From the NCBI RefSeq assembly GCF_000226955.1, contig NZ_AGFU01000070.1, forward strand, positions 1 to 44,807: a stretch of 44,807 nt of DNA, given 5' to 3'. Made by a program: the position numbers and the translations under genes. Shown here in pieces: positions 8,810-16,757 of the stretch. Source of the DNA: Sphingomonas elodea ATCC 31461 (GTDB taxonomy: Bacteria > Pseudomonadota > Alphaproteobacteria > Sphingomonadales > Sphingomonadaceae). Under the pieces are notes generated by a model. The model saw nothing but the letters and a program-made list of their open reading frames with translations. It was not told the origin of the DNA and searched no databases. Within the stretch, counting starts at the first letter, position 1. Each line of letters starts with the position of its first letter.

Positions 8810-8841
8810 AGTGTTCAAGCTAGTGTCCGATTCCGAACACT
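8810..8841. promoter_or_regulatory. Candidate operator for the two-component regulator
   Basis: AGTGTCCG (8822-8829) and CGAACACT (8834-8841) form an inverted repeat with one mismatch around ATTC. A further half-site AGTGTTC lies exactly 12 bases upstream (8810-8816). The site sits between the divergent adaptor operon and the response regulator gene and would be non-coding if the regulator starts at GTG 8862. Binding by that regulator is inferred from position. Confidence 0.4.
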
Positions 8842-8861
8842 CGTCTGGAGCGGTCAAGCCT

Positions 8862-10106
8862 GTGCCAACCGAATCGCCGACCATCCTGGTGATCGACGAC
8901 GATCCCGACATCGTCCGCGCCGCGACCCTGCTGCTCGAGCGGAACGGCATGCGGGTGTGCGGTGCGGCGGATCCCGATGCCGCCTGGGTGCGGCTGGCCG
9001 AGGGCCCGGTCGATGCGATCCTGCTCGATCTCAACTTCGCGCGCGGGCGGACCAGCGGGGAGGAGGGCTTCCGCATGCTCGACCGGCTGATCGCGGCCGA
9101 TCGCAACGCGGTGGTGGTCGTCGTCACCGGGCATAGCGGCATCGCGGTGGCGGTGCAGGCGATGCGCGGCGGGGCGAGCGACTTCGTGATCAAGCCGTGG
9201 AGCAACGAGCGGCTGCTCGCGACCGTGGAGCGCGCCGTGGCGCTGCGCCGGGCCAGGCTGGCGGCGGCACCGGCGCCGACGGGGGAGGAGGCGCTGCTGC
9301 TCCTCGGCGAGGCGCCTGCGATCGAGGCGGCACGCGGGCTGGTCGCGCGCGTGGGGCCGACCGATGCGGCCGTGCTGCTCACCGGTCCGGCAGGCAGCGG
9401 CAAGACGCTGGCGGCGCAGCTGCTCCACCGCGCTTCCCCGCGCGCAGAACGGCCGCTGGTGGTGCTGGATGCCGCGGTGGCCGATCTGCCGACGATCGAG
9501 GCGCGCCTGTCCGATGCGGAGGGGGCGACGCTGCTGATCGAGGCGGTGGACCAGCTTGCCCCGGAGCTCCAGCCCGAACTCGCCCGCCGCCTTGGCGGTA
9601 TCCGCGCGATCGCGACCAGCCGGCGCGACCGGGCCGGCACCCGCACGGCGCTGCGCGACGACCTGCGCTTCCGGCTCAACACCGTGGAGATCGATCTGCC
9701 GCCGCTCGCCGGGCGGGGAGACGACGCGCTGCTGCTCGCCCGCCATTTCTGCGCGCTGTTCGCCGGCCGCTACGGCCAGCCGCTGCGCCCGCTGACCGAC
9801 GAGGCCGCCCGCGCCATCGCCGCCGATCCCTGGCCGGACGGCGTCCATGGCCTGCGCCAGGCGATCGAGCGTGCCGTGCTGCTCGGCGGCGGCGAGGTCA
9901 TCGATGTCTCCGCCCTGGGACTTGTTCTGGCCGAGGACGCGCTGGAGCCGCGGGCGATCAGGGCAGACCTGCACATCGGCCGCAGCGAGGCGGCGCTGGT
10001 CTCGGCGGCGCTCAAGCGGCACGCCTTCAACGTCAGCCGTGCCGCCGCCGAGCTGGGACTGACACGGGCGGCGCTCTATCGGCGGATGGCGAAATATGGG
10101 CTCTAG
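8862..10106 (+). CDS. NtrC-like response regulator lacking the GAFTGA loop
   Basis: 414 residues from GTG 8862; an in-frame GTG at 8811 would add 17 residues but runs through the candidate operator. The receiver domain (about 7-120) has the acidic cluster IDDDPD, phospho-acceptor Asp56 and the conserved Lys in IKPW. The AAA+ domain follows with Walker A GPAGSGKT (175-182), but the spacing to the Walker B position (GATLLIEAVDQ, Glu227) is only about 45 residues. The ESELFG and GAFTGA elements that touch sigma-54 are absent, and the usual Walker B Asp-Glu pair is degenerate. A Fis-type helix-turn-helix closes the protein (NVSRAAAELGLTRAALYRRM). It probably acts at sigma-70 promoters. It overlaps the kinase gene by 11 bases. 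Confidence 0.9.
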   Translation: MPTESPTILVIDDDPDIVRAATLLLERNGMRVCGAADPDAAWVRLAEGPVDAILLDLNFARGRTSGEEGFRMLDRLIAADRNAVVVVVTGHSGIAVAVQAMRGGASDFVIKPWSNERLLATVERAVALRRARLAAAPAPTGEEALLLLGEAPAIEAARGLVARVGPTDAAVLLTGPAGSGKTLAAQLLHRASPRAERPLVVLDAAVADLPTIEARLSDAEGATLLIEAVDQLAPELQPELARRLGGIRAIATSRRDRAGTRTALRDDLRFRLNTVEIDLPPLAGRGDDALLLARHFCALFAGRYGQPLRPLTDEAARAIAADPWPDGVHGLRQAIERAVLLGGGEVIDVSALGLVLAEDALEPRAIRADLHIGRSEAALVSAALKRHAFNVSRAAAELGLTRAALYRRMAKYGL

Positions 10107-11274
10107 GGGCTGGGCGGCGCTGCTGCGGGGGATCTTGCTGCTGCTGGCCGGCGGCGCCTTTGCGGTGGCCTGGGGGGCGGGGCTCTATGCCAGCGCGCTG
10201 GTGGCGGCACTGGCGGCGCTGTGGGGCGTCGCCACCGGTATCGCCGAGGCCCGGCGGCCGAAGCTGGTGGCCGTTGCCGCGCCGGCGCTGGCGCCCGATC
10301 CTGCGCACCGCGAGCGGCGGCTGACCGCGCTGCTCGATCTCTCGCCCGCGCCGATCGTGACGCTGGACGGCGAAGGGCGCCTCCATGCGATCAATCGCGC
10401 GGCGCGGCGGCTGTTCGGCGCCGCCGATCTGGTCGCCGACCCGCCGCCCGGGCTGGTCGCGGCGATCGGCGACGTTTCCGCCCGCGCGGCGACGGTGGCG
10501 ATCGGCGGCCGAAGCTATGCGCTCACCACCAGCGACCTCGCGCTCGGCGGCGCCGAGACGCGGCTGGCCGCGCTGATCGACATCGACGCCGAACTCAAGG
10601 CGGCGGAGGCCGCGACGCTGCGCGATCTGGTGCAGGTGCTGAGCCACGAGATCGTCAACGCGCTTACCCCCATCGCCTCGCTCAGCCGCACGGCGGCGGA
10701 CATGCTGGAAGACGATGCCCCGTCGCTCCCCGCCCTGCGCGACGCGGTGGGCACCGTGGCGCGCCGTGCGGCGGGCCTGCAGCGCTTCGGCGAGGCCTAT
10801 CGCTCGCTCGCGCGGCTGCCGGCGCCGCGCGTCGCTGCGCTCGACCTGCTGGAGGTCGCCGCCGATCTGGTCCGCCTGTTCGCGACCCGCTGGCCGGGGC
10901 TGCCGCTGGCGTTCGAAGGGGGCGCGCCGATCCGCCTTCAGGGCGATGCGGACCAGCTGAGCGCGGCGCTGTGGGCCCTGCTCCAGAATGCGGCGGAGGC
11001 TGCCGGCGGCGGCGGCGAGGGGCAAGTGGGCCTGTCGCTGTGGCGTGACGAGCGTGCTGCCTATTGGCAGGTATGGGACAATGGCCCCGGCGTGGCGCCG
11101 TCAGATCGGGGCGCGATCTTCCGTCCCTTCTTCACTACCAAGTCGCAGGGCAGCGGCGTCGGGCTGGCACTGGCGCGGCAGATCCTGCTGTCACATGGCG
11201 GGGATCTGGTGCTGGTGGAAGGCGGGGGTGGCGCGCGGTTCGAGGCGACATTGCCGATCGTGCCGCCGGCCTGA
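10096..11274 (+). CDS. Sensor histidine kinase, NtrB-like
   Basis: 392 residues. Two N-terminal membrane helices (about 9-45) lie close together with hardly any periplasmic part, so it likely senses from the membrane or cytoplasm. A PAS-like segment (about 80-170) precedes the H-box SHEIVNALTPI with phospho-acceptor His184. The ATPase domain shows an N-box (LLQNAAEAA), a G1 box (VWDNGPGV), an F-box (FRPFFTTK) and a G2 box (GSGVGLALARQ). It overlaps the regulator gene by 11 bases and is its cognate kinase. The divergent MacAB-like operon is the likely target. The signal is unknown. Confidence 0.92.
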   Translation: MGSRGWAALLRGILLLLAGGAFAVAWGAGLYASALVAALAALWGVATGIAEARRPKLVAVAAPALAPDPAHRERRLTALLDLSPAPIVTLDGEGRLHAINRAARRLFGAADLVADPPPGLVAAIGDVSARAATVAIGGRSYALTTSDLALGGAETRLAALIDIDAELKAAEAATLRDLVQVLSHEIVNALTPIASLSRTAADMLEDDAPSLPALRDAVGTVARRAAGLQRFGEAYRSLARLPAPRVAALDLLEVAADLVRLFATRWPGLPLAFEGGAPIRLQGDADQLSAALWALLQNAAEAAGGGGEGQVGLSLWRDERAAYWQVWDNGPGVAPSDRGAIFRPFFTTKSQGSGVGLALARQILLSHGGDLVLVEGGGGARFEATLPIVPPA

Positions 11275-11286
11275 AAACAAAACAGA

Positions 11287-11312
11287 CCCGCGCCGCCAGG
11301 GAGCGGCGCGGG
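11287..11312. terminator. Bidirectional hairpin between convergent genes
   Basis: CCCGCGCCGC (11287-11296) pairs perfectly with GCGGCGCGGG (11303-11312) around CAGGGA. A-rich sequence AAAACAAAACAGA lies just before it, which becomes a U-rich tract for transcripts coming from the aminotransferase side. Confidence 0.65.
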
Positions 11313-11328
11313 CCAGGTGCCACAGCAA

Positions 11329-12498
11329 TCAGGCCATCAACACCTTGTCGACGGCGATGCGGAACTTCTCCATGTCGGCGGCCGAGCCGACGGTGACGCG
11401 CGACATGGTGGGATAGGCGGTCCAAGAACGGCCGATCTGCACGTTCTGGGCGAGCAGCGCCGCCATCATCTCCTTCGGTGCCTTCCCCTTCCATTCGGTC
11501 ATGAACATGTTGGCATGGCTGCCCGGCAGCACCTTCAGCCCGCGGTTCTGAAGATGGGCGATCGTCTTCTCGCGCACCGCGATCATCTCGTCGCGCCGCG
11601 CCTTGATCTCGGACGCCAGCGGGATCGAGGCGGTGCCGCACGCCACCGCCGTCATCGGCAGCATGTTGGTCACCTGCATGCCGTCATAGCGCATCATCTT
11701 GTCGTGCAGCGACGGCGCCGCGAAGGTGAGGCCCAGCCGCATGCCGGCCATGCCGAACAGCTTGGAGAAGGTGCGCATCACCAGCACGTCGTCGCGGGCG
11801 GCGACCAGCTTGGCGGCGTTGGGCACGTCGGCGAAGTGGATATAGGCCTCGTCGACGATCAGCACCGCGTCCTTGGGCTTGTTCTCGGCCAGCCAGACGA
11901 TGTCGGCGATCGGCGTCAGCGTGCCGGTGGGATTGTTGGGCGAGCAGACATAATAGAGCCCGGCATTGGGGTCCGCCGCCAGCATCGCCTTCACGTCGTG
12001 CTGATATTGGGGGCCGAGCGGGGCCTTGGTGACCTTGGCGCCGATCCAGGCGCCGGTGCGCCAGATCTGCTCATAGGTGGGATCGGCGGTCACGATCCCG
12101 CGCGCGGGCGAGGCGAAGGTCACGGCGGCGCGGTTCAGCGGGTCGCTCGATCCCGGCCAGGCCTTGATGTGCGTAGCGGGCAGTCCTTCCACGGCGGAGA
12201 CGGCGGCGAACAGCTTGGCATGCTCGTCGTTCGGCTCGTAGCGATTGCCCTCCATCACGATCTTCATCGCGGCATTGGCACCGGCGGGCAGCGGCCCGGT
12301 CCAGCATTCGTTCGAGCCGATGCGGACGGCGCCGACCACCGCCTTGGCCGATTGCTGGGCGAAGGCAGGCGCCGCGCGACCGAGCGCCACGGTGCCGCCG
12401 AGCAGGGCGGCGATGCGGCCCATGTCGCGGCGCGAATAGCCCCGGCCGCGCAGGTCTTCGGTGATCTCGGGCGTGCGGAGGGTTTCGAGGATGGTCAT
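11329..12498 (-). CDS. Exported PLP-dependent aminotransferase (HisC-like) with Tat-type signal
   Basis: 389-residue fold-type I aminotransferase. The PLP lysine is Lys246 in TFSKLFGMAGMRLG. The nucleotide-like SPNNPTGT motif and the VDEAYIHF segment with the PLP-binding Asp are also present, as in histidinol-phosphate aminotransferases. Unusually, the N-terminus carries Ser-Arg23-Arg24-Asp-Met-Gly followed by a hydrophobic stretch and an APAFA-QQ cleavage site, like a twin-arginine signal. A folded cofactor enzyme leaving by Tat is plausible. It starts 36 bases after the TauE/SafE gene and probably shares its transcript. It is unlikely to be the housekeeping HisC because of the signal and context. 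Substrate unknown. Confidence 0.85.
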   Translation of the reverse strand: MTILETLRTPEITEDLRGRGYSRRDMGRIAALLGGTVALGRAAPAFAQQSAKAVVGAVRIGSNECWTGPLPAGANAAMKIVMEGNRYEPNDEHAKLFAAVSAVEGLPATHIKAWPGSSDPLNRAAVTFASPARGIVTADPTYEQIWRTGAWIGAKVTKAPLGPQYQHDVKAMLAADPNAGLYYVCSPNNPTGTLTPIADIVWLAENKPKDAVLIVDEAYIHFADVPNAAKLVAARDDVLVMRTFSKLFGMAGMRLGLTFAAPSLHDKMMRYDGMQVTNMLPMTAVACGTASIPLASEIKARRDEMIAVREKTIAHLQNRGLKVLPGSHANMFMTEWKGKAPKEMMAALLAQNVQIGRSWTAYPTMSRVTVGSAADMEKFRIAVDKVLMA

Positions 12499-12534
12499 GT
12501 CGAGGGTCTCCCTGTTGTCTGTCGAAGACGCGCG

Positions 12535-13350
12535 TCAGAACTTCAGCGCATTGTGGAACATCACGAAGGCGATCACGATGAGGTAAATGCCGAATACCCG
12601 CTTCAGCATCGCCGGCTGTAAAGCATGGGCAGCTGCGACTCCGAGCGGCGCGGTAAGCATCGACATCGAGGCAATCGCCACCGTCGCCGGCAGGTTGACG
12701 AAGCCGAACGAGCCCCAGGGGAGCCCCGGCTCGTGCAGCCCGATGATCGCGAAGCCGATCGCGCTGGGCACCGCGATCAGCGTGCCGATGCCGCTCGCCG
12801 TTCCCACCGCGCGGTGGATCGATCGGCCGCACAGCGTCATCACCATGATCGCGATGGTGCCGCCGCCGATGCCGAGCAGCGACGAGAAGGTGCCGAGCCC
12901 CCCGGCGATGGCGACGCGGGCGACGCCCATCGGCATCTCGTCGCGGATCACCCGGTTGCCGAGACGCGGCACCAGGAAGTTGATCGACATCAGCAGCACG
13001 CCGCTGGCGAACACCAGCGTCAGCACCCGGCCGTCGACATGGCTGGCGAGCAGCACGCCGATGCCGTCGCCCAGCACCACCCAGGGCGCCCAGGTCTTGA
13101 GGATCTCGAAATCGACCGATCCGCGCTTGTGGTGGCTCATCACCGATCGGATCGAGGTGATGATGATTGTCGCGGCGGAGGTGCCGATCGCGACATGGGC
13201 ATATTGGTGCTGTTCACCGCCCAGCAGCGGCAGCATCACCAGCAGGGCGGGGACGACGACGAACCCGCCGCCAATGCCGAAGACGCCGCCGGCGAAACCG
13301 GCAGCGAGCCCGGCGGCCAGCAGACCCAGCAGGGGAATCAGCCAGTCCAT
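12535..13350 (-). CDS. TauE/SafE family sulfite/organosulfur exporter-like permease
   Basis: 271-residue membrane protein with about eight helices in two repeats. Each repeat carries the glycine-rich family signature: AGGVFGIGGGFVVVP near the N-terminus and LLGIGGGTIAI in the second half. Family members (TauE, SafE, CysZ-like permeases) export sulfite, sulfoacetate or related anions. ATG 13350 is used; an in-frame TTG at 13365 with GGGAG upstream is an alternative and would add five residues. The neighbours are a TonB-dependent receptor upstream and an aminotransferase downstream, so a route for taking up an amino-sulfur compound is conceivable but only inferred. Confidence 0.88.
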   Translation of the reverse strand: MDWLIPLLGLLAAGLAAGFAGGVFGIGGGFVVVPALLVMLPLLGGEQHQYAHVAIGTSAATIIITSIRSVMSHHKRGSVDFEILKTWAPWVVLGDGIGVLLASHVDGRVLTLVFASGVLLMSINFLVPRLGNRVIRDEMPMGVARVAIAGGLGTFSSLLGIGGGTIAIMVMTLCGRSIHRAVGTASGIGTLIAVPSAIGFAIIGLHEPGLPWGSFGFVNLPATVAIASMSMLTAPLGVAAAHALQPAMLKRVFGIYLIVIAFVMFHNALKF

Positions 13351-13404
13351 GGATGAGGAAAGCAAAGCGCATCACTCCCGGTATATGTTCTTGCATGCGA
13401 ACGG

Positions 13405-13433
13405 GCCGGCCGGGGGTGCACGCCCCGGCCGGC
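13405..13433 (-). terminator. GC-rich hairpin after the TonB-dependent receptor gene
   Basis: GCCGGCCGGGG (13405-13415) and CCCCGGCCGGC (13423-13433) form a perfect 11-bp stem with a 7-base loop, just after the receptor stop at 13440. No U-run follows on the minus strand. It may attenuate rather than stop read-through into the permease gene, or stabilise the receptor mRNA. Confidence 0.5.
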
Positions 13434-13439
13434 AAGGCT

Positions 13440-16052
13440 TCAGAATTTCACGGTGATCCGGCCGTAATAATAGCCGCCGTTGATCCCGTAGGGCGAGATC
13501 GTCGGATAGAGATTGCTCGAATAGGTGCGCGATCCCGAGATGAGCTGGGGATTGCGGATATTCTCCGCCGAGCGTTCGGTCGGATAATGGTTGAACAGGT
13601 TGTTGGCGCCGATCGAGAGCCGCACCGGCTTGACGACCTCGACGGTCAGCTCGGCATCGGTGATGAAGGCGGCGTTGACCGGCACGATGGTGTCGGCGCC
13701 CCGCAGCGGGCTGTTGCCGGGCGTCGATTCCAGCGCATAGACGCGGGAGTAATAGCTTTCGCGCAGGTTGAGGCTGAAGATGCCGCGCGTCCAGAAGGCG
13801 CCGAACGTCGCGCGGAACTTGGGGGTGCTGTTCTCCAGCTGCACCAGGCTGTAGCGATCGATCAGCGCCGAGCGGCTGGGATCGGTGCGGTTGACGTAGA
13901 GCGGCGCGGGCAGGCCGGAGATGCCGCGCACCTTGTTCTCATTGTAATTGGCGGTCAGCGACCAGTCGACGGTGCCGAGATCGCCCAGGTCGGTCATGTA
14001 ATTGGCGGTGAAGTCGATGCCGCGTGTGCGCACTTTGGCGCCGTTGACGAAGGTCTGCACCGCCACCGATCCGTCGATGTTCCGCTCGCCGTTGACGTCG
14101 AGCAGCACATAGCTGGGGATCGAGCCGCCAAGCGCGGCGGCGACGGCGTTGTACACCGAGCTCTGGTTGTAGGTCAGATAGTTGTCGGCATTGTAGGCGA
14201 CGCAGCGGCTGGCGTTGGATCCGGCATAGTTCTGCGGGCAATACTGGCCGCGGAAGCCGTAGAAGGAGCTGGAGATCAGGATCCGGTCGCGAATGTCGAT
14301 CCAGTAGCCGTCCACCGTCACGCTCAGCCGCTTGGCCGGGTGGAAGACGAAGCCGGCGCTGAAGTTGGTCGACTTTTCCGGCTTGAGGCCGCCGAAGCCC
14401 AGCGCCGCGCCCGCCGCCGAATTGGCGGGCAGCACGCCCGAGATGCCGCTGGGGGCGACGTTGATGCCCGAATAGAAGCCCTCGGCCAGCGTCGGCGCGC
14501 GGAAGCCGGTGGAGACGGTGCCGCGGATCGCGAAGGCGCTCGACAGGTCGTAGCGGCTGGTCAGCTTGAACACGGTGGTGTCGCCGAAGTCGCTGTAATG
14601 CTCGTGGCGGATCGCGCCATCGATCAGCCACGCGGCGACCGGCTTGATGCTCAGGTCGAGATATTGCGAGAAGTTGGTGCGGCGGTGGTTGCCGGCATCG
14701 TTGGGGCTGTAGCCGAAGAAGGATTGCGCGCCGCCGCCATAATAGGAGGCGGGATCGCCGGAGACGATGCCATAGGTATCGCGGCGCCACTCCAGGCCGC
14801 CGGCGAGGTTGGCGGGTTCGGCCAGGCCCAGCTCGATCGGATAGGTCAGGTCGAGCGTGTTGGTCCACTGGCTGGCCTTGAAGTCGCCATTGTGGAACTC
14901 GGTGGGGGTGAAGCCGGTCGCGCGATAGAGCTGCGCGTTGCCGGAGTTCTCGACATGCACGCCGACGAAATCGTCGCCATAGGTGGAGGCGATGTCGAAG
15001 GTGCCGGCGCCGAGCGGCCCCTTGAAGCCGGTGGTGACGGCATAGTCGGTCTCGCGCACCGCCTCGAGCGGCTGGAAGCCGGCGGGGTAGAAGGGCACGC
15101 CGGCGGCGCTGACGATCACGTCGGGCGTGCGGACATTCTCATAGGCACGGGCATATTTGTGGCCGTAGCTGCCGAAGGCGTAGAGTTCATAGCCGCCGCC
15201 GAAATCATAGCCGGCATTCGCCATCACCGAGGTCTGGTCGATCGAGGGATCGCCGAGAATGCGGTTGGTATAGGGATAATAGGGCAGATTTCTGATCGCC
15301 GGGTAGAGCGAGAGGTAGCGCCTGGCGACGGCGTTGTCGCCATAGACCTGGGGGTTGATGTCCCCCCGGAAACTGAAGCCCTTGCGCTTCTTCTCCACCG
15401 TCAGGTTGACGAAGGCGTTCTCGAACGGCGCGAAACCGACATTGGCCGCGATCGCGTAGGTCTTGCCGCCCTGGTCGTAATAGCGGCCGCCGGTGGCGGT
15501 CAGCATGCCGCCATGATCGGCCTTCTTCTGGATGATGTTGATCACGCCGGCGATGGCATCGGTGCCGTATTGCGCGGCGGCGCCGTCCTGCAGCACCTCG
15601 ATATGGTCGATCGACAAGGGCAGAATGAAGCTGATGTCGGGCGCGGCGCTGCCGCCGAAGGGGCCGCCGGCGATCGAGACGTTGGCGGTGCCGTGGCGGC
15701 GCTTTCCGTTCAGCAACACCAGCGTGTGGTTGGGGCTGAGGCCGCGCAGCTTCATCTGCAGGTTGTGCGCCTGGAGGTCGCTGCCGAATGCCTGTGCCTG
15801 CACGCTCGGCAGGTTCTGGGCGAGCGCCTGGATCAGGTCCGGCTGACCGGTGCGGGCAAGCTCGGCCGAGCTCAGCAGTTGGATCGGCGCGGGGCTGTCC
15901 GCGGCGCGAAGGCCGGTGACGCGGGTACCGGTGACGATGATGTCGCCTCCGTCCTGCACCGGCGCGGCCAGTTCCTGCGCGAAGGCGGGTGTGGCGCCGA
16001 GCGCCAGGGTAATGGCCAGAACCGTGAACGAAGCCGTTTCGCGAAATTGCAT
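13440..16052 (-). CDS. TonB-dependent outer membrane receptor
   Basis: 870 residues. A signal peptide (MQFRETASFTVLAITLALGA then TPAFA-QE) is followed by a TonB-box-like segment DIIVTGTR, a plug domain (about 50-165, with LRGLSPNHTLVLLNGKRRHG and IEVLQDGAAAQYGTDAIAG) and a long 22-strand-type barrel ending in aromatic ITVKF. Plug and barrel signatures are those of active transporters for siderophores, vitamins, sugars or peptides. The start at 16052 has GGGGGG nine bases upstream; the frame is open further upstream but that sequence is arginine/proline-rich and unlike a protein. Ligand unknown; the TauE/SafE and aminotransferase neighbours hint at an amino or organosulfur compound. Confidence 0.93.
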   Translation of the reverse strand: MQFRETASFTVLAITLALGATPAFAQELAAPVQDGGDIIVTGTRVTGLRAADSPAPIQLLSSAELARTGQPDLIQALAQNLPSVQAQAFGSDLQAHNLQMKLRGLSPNHTLVLLNGKRRHGTANVSIAGGPFGGSAAPDISFILPLSIDHIEVLQDGAAAQYGTDAIAGVINIIQKKADHGGMLTATGGRYYDQGGKTYAIAANVGFAPFENAFVNLTVEKKRKGFSFRGDINPQVYGDNAVARRYLSLYPAIRNLPYYPYTNRILGDPSIDQTSVMANAGYDFGGGYELYAFGSYGHKYARAYENVRTPDVIVSAAGVPFYPAGFQPLEAVRETDYAVTTGFKGPLGAGTFDIASTYGDDFVGVHVENSGNAQLYRATGFTPTEFHNGDFKASQWTNTLDLTYPIELGLAEPANLAGGLEWRRDTYGIVSGDPASYYGGGAQSFFGYSPNDAGNHRRTNFSQYLDLSIKPVAAWLIDGAIRHEHYSDFGDTTVFKLTSRYDLSSAFAIRGTVSTGFRAPTLAEGFYSGINVAPSGISGVLPANSAAGAALGFGGLKPEKSTNFSAGFVFHPAKRLSVTVDGYWIDIRDRILISSSFYGFRGQYCPQNYAGSNASRCVAYNADNYLTYNQSSVYNAVAAALGGSIPSYVLLDVNGERNIDGSVAVQTFVNGAKVRTRGIDFTANYMTDLGDLGTVDWSLTANYNENKVRGISGLPAPLYVNRTDPSRSALIDRYSLVQLENSTPKFRATFGAFWTRGIFSLNLRESYYSRVYALESTPGNSPLRGADTIVPVNAAFITDAELTVEVVKPVRLSIGANNLFNHYPTERSAENIRNPQLISGSRTYSSNLYPTISPYGINGGYYYGRITVKF

Positions 16053-16702
16053 TCGATCGTGCCCCCCGAAGGCTGATGGTTGTCGTTCGTGTCGTTCCTC
16101 AGAAGCGGACGGATTTTCTCGCGTTTCTCGTTGCCGGTGCCGGCCTGCCCGGGACGCGAGGGTCCATGCCCGGAAGCGCGCTGGCGCCGTCGGGCGGGAG
16201 GGGCGACACTGGGGTACGCCAGGGCGGACGGGTCCGGAGACGTTGCCGCACATCACCATGCCGCGCGCCCGGATAGGTCGCGGCGGAATCACGCCAAGGA
16301 TACTGTCGAACCGGGCCTGCTGCCGCGCAGGCCTGAAGCAGGAAGGCGATCGGCAGGGACTATTCCCTGCTGCGCCTCACTATTTCACGAAGTTGCGAGG
16401 TCCCTTTTTCCTTCAACCGGAAGACCGGCATGAAGCCGTGCGCCGATCAATCGGCTATGCCACGGCATAGGGATGCTTGGGTGGGATGTAATTCCCGCTT
16501 CGATGTGCGCGCAAACGGCGGCGTCATCGTGCCAGATAGTAGATGGTCGGTCATTTGATCGCCCCTTTTTGGATCAAAGCACCGATTCGGACATCCAGCT
16601 CCTGGGAAATTTTCTTCCTTGTTATGAGGATGCTATCCCGCAGCGGGACTATGTCAATGCGCGAACGACGTATGTCAGGCCGATTGTTTCATCTCTATGA
16701 CA
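16053..16702. other. Long non-coding region upstream of the TonB receptor
   Basis: 650 bases without a convincing gene. It holds three small inverted repeats: GCAGGGA-CTAT-TCCCTGC (16353-16370), CTATGCC-AC-GGCATAG (16455-16470) and TTTGATC-N11-GATCAAA (16554-16578). Base composition is less GC-rich from about 16,380 to 16,690 than in neighbouring genes. It must contain the receptor promoter, perhaps a long 5' leader. I could not match it to a known riboswitch class. Plus-strand frames here (for example 16473-16700) show no recognisable protein. Confidence 0.5.
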
Positions 16703-16734
16703 GACCGCCCGCACCATTTCTGGTACGGGCGGTC
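16703..16734 (-). terminator. Hairpin terminator after the efflux operon
   Basis: 14-bp stem (16703-16716 with 16721-16734) that on the minus strand pairs fully with one G-U wobble and closes with a GAAA tetraloop. It lies 24 bases after the MFS transporter stop. No long U-run follows, so it may need Rho or act by mRNA stabilisation. Confidence 0.6.
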
Positions 16735-16757
16735 CGGATCCCGCAAACGTTGGGAAA

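Noticed and set aside
13405-13433. Hairpin after the TonB receptor as a regulatory element of a separate transcript
   Set aside because: No promoter could be recognised between the hairpin and the TauE/SafE start, so it is kept as a terminator or attenuator only.
13167-16076. 969-codon plus-strand frame
   Set aside because: Antisense to the TonB-dependent receptor and TauE/SafE genes; product is low-complexity Gly/Ala/Val/Asp with no motif.
16053-16480. Cobalamin or SAM riboswitch upstream of the TonB receptor
   Set aside because: The conserved B12-box and SAM core elements could not be found on the minus strand by eye; only small hairpins are present.
16473-16700. 75-codon plus-strand frame in the gap upstream of the TonB receptor
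   Set aside because: No ribosome binding site, no recognisable domain, and lower GC intergenic composition; listed only as part of the gap.
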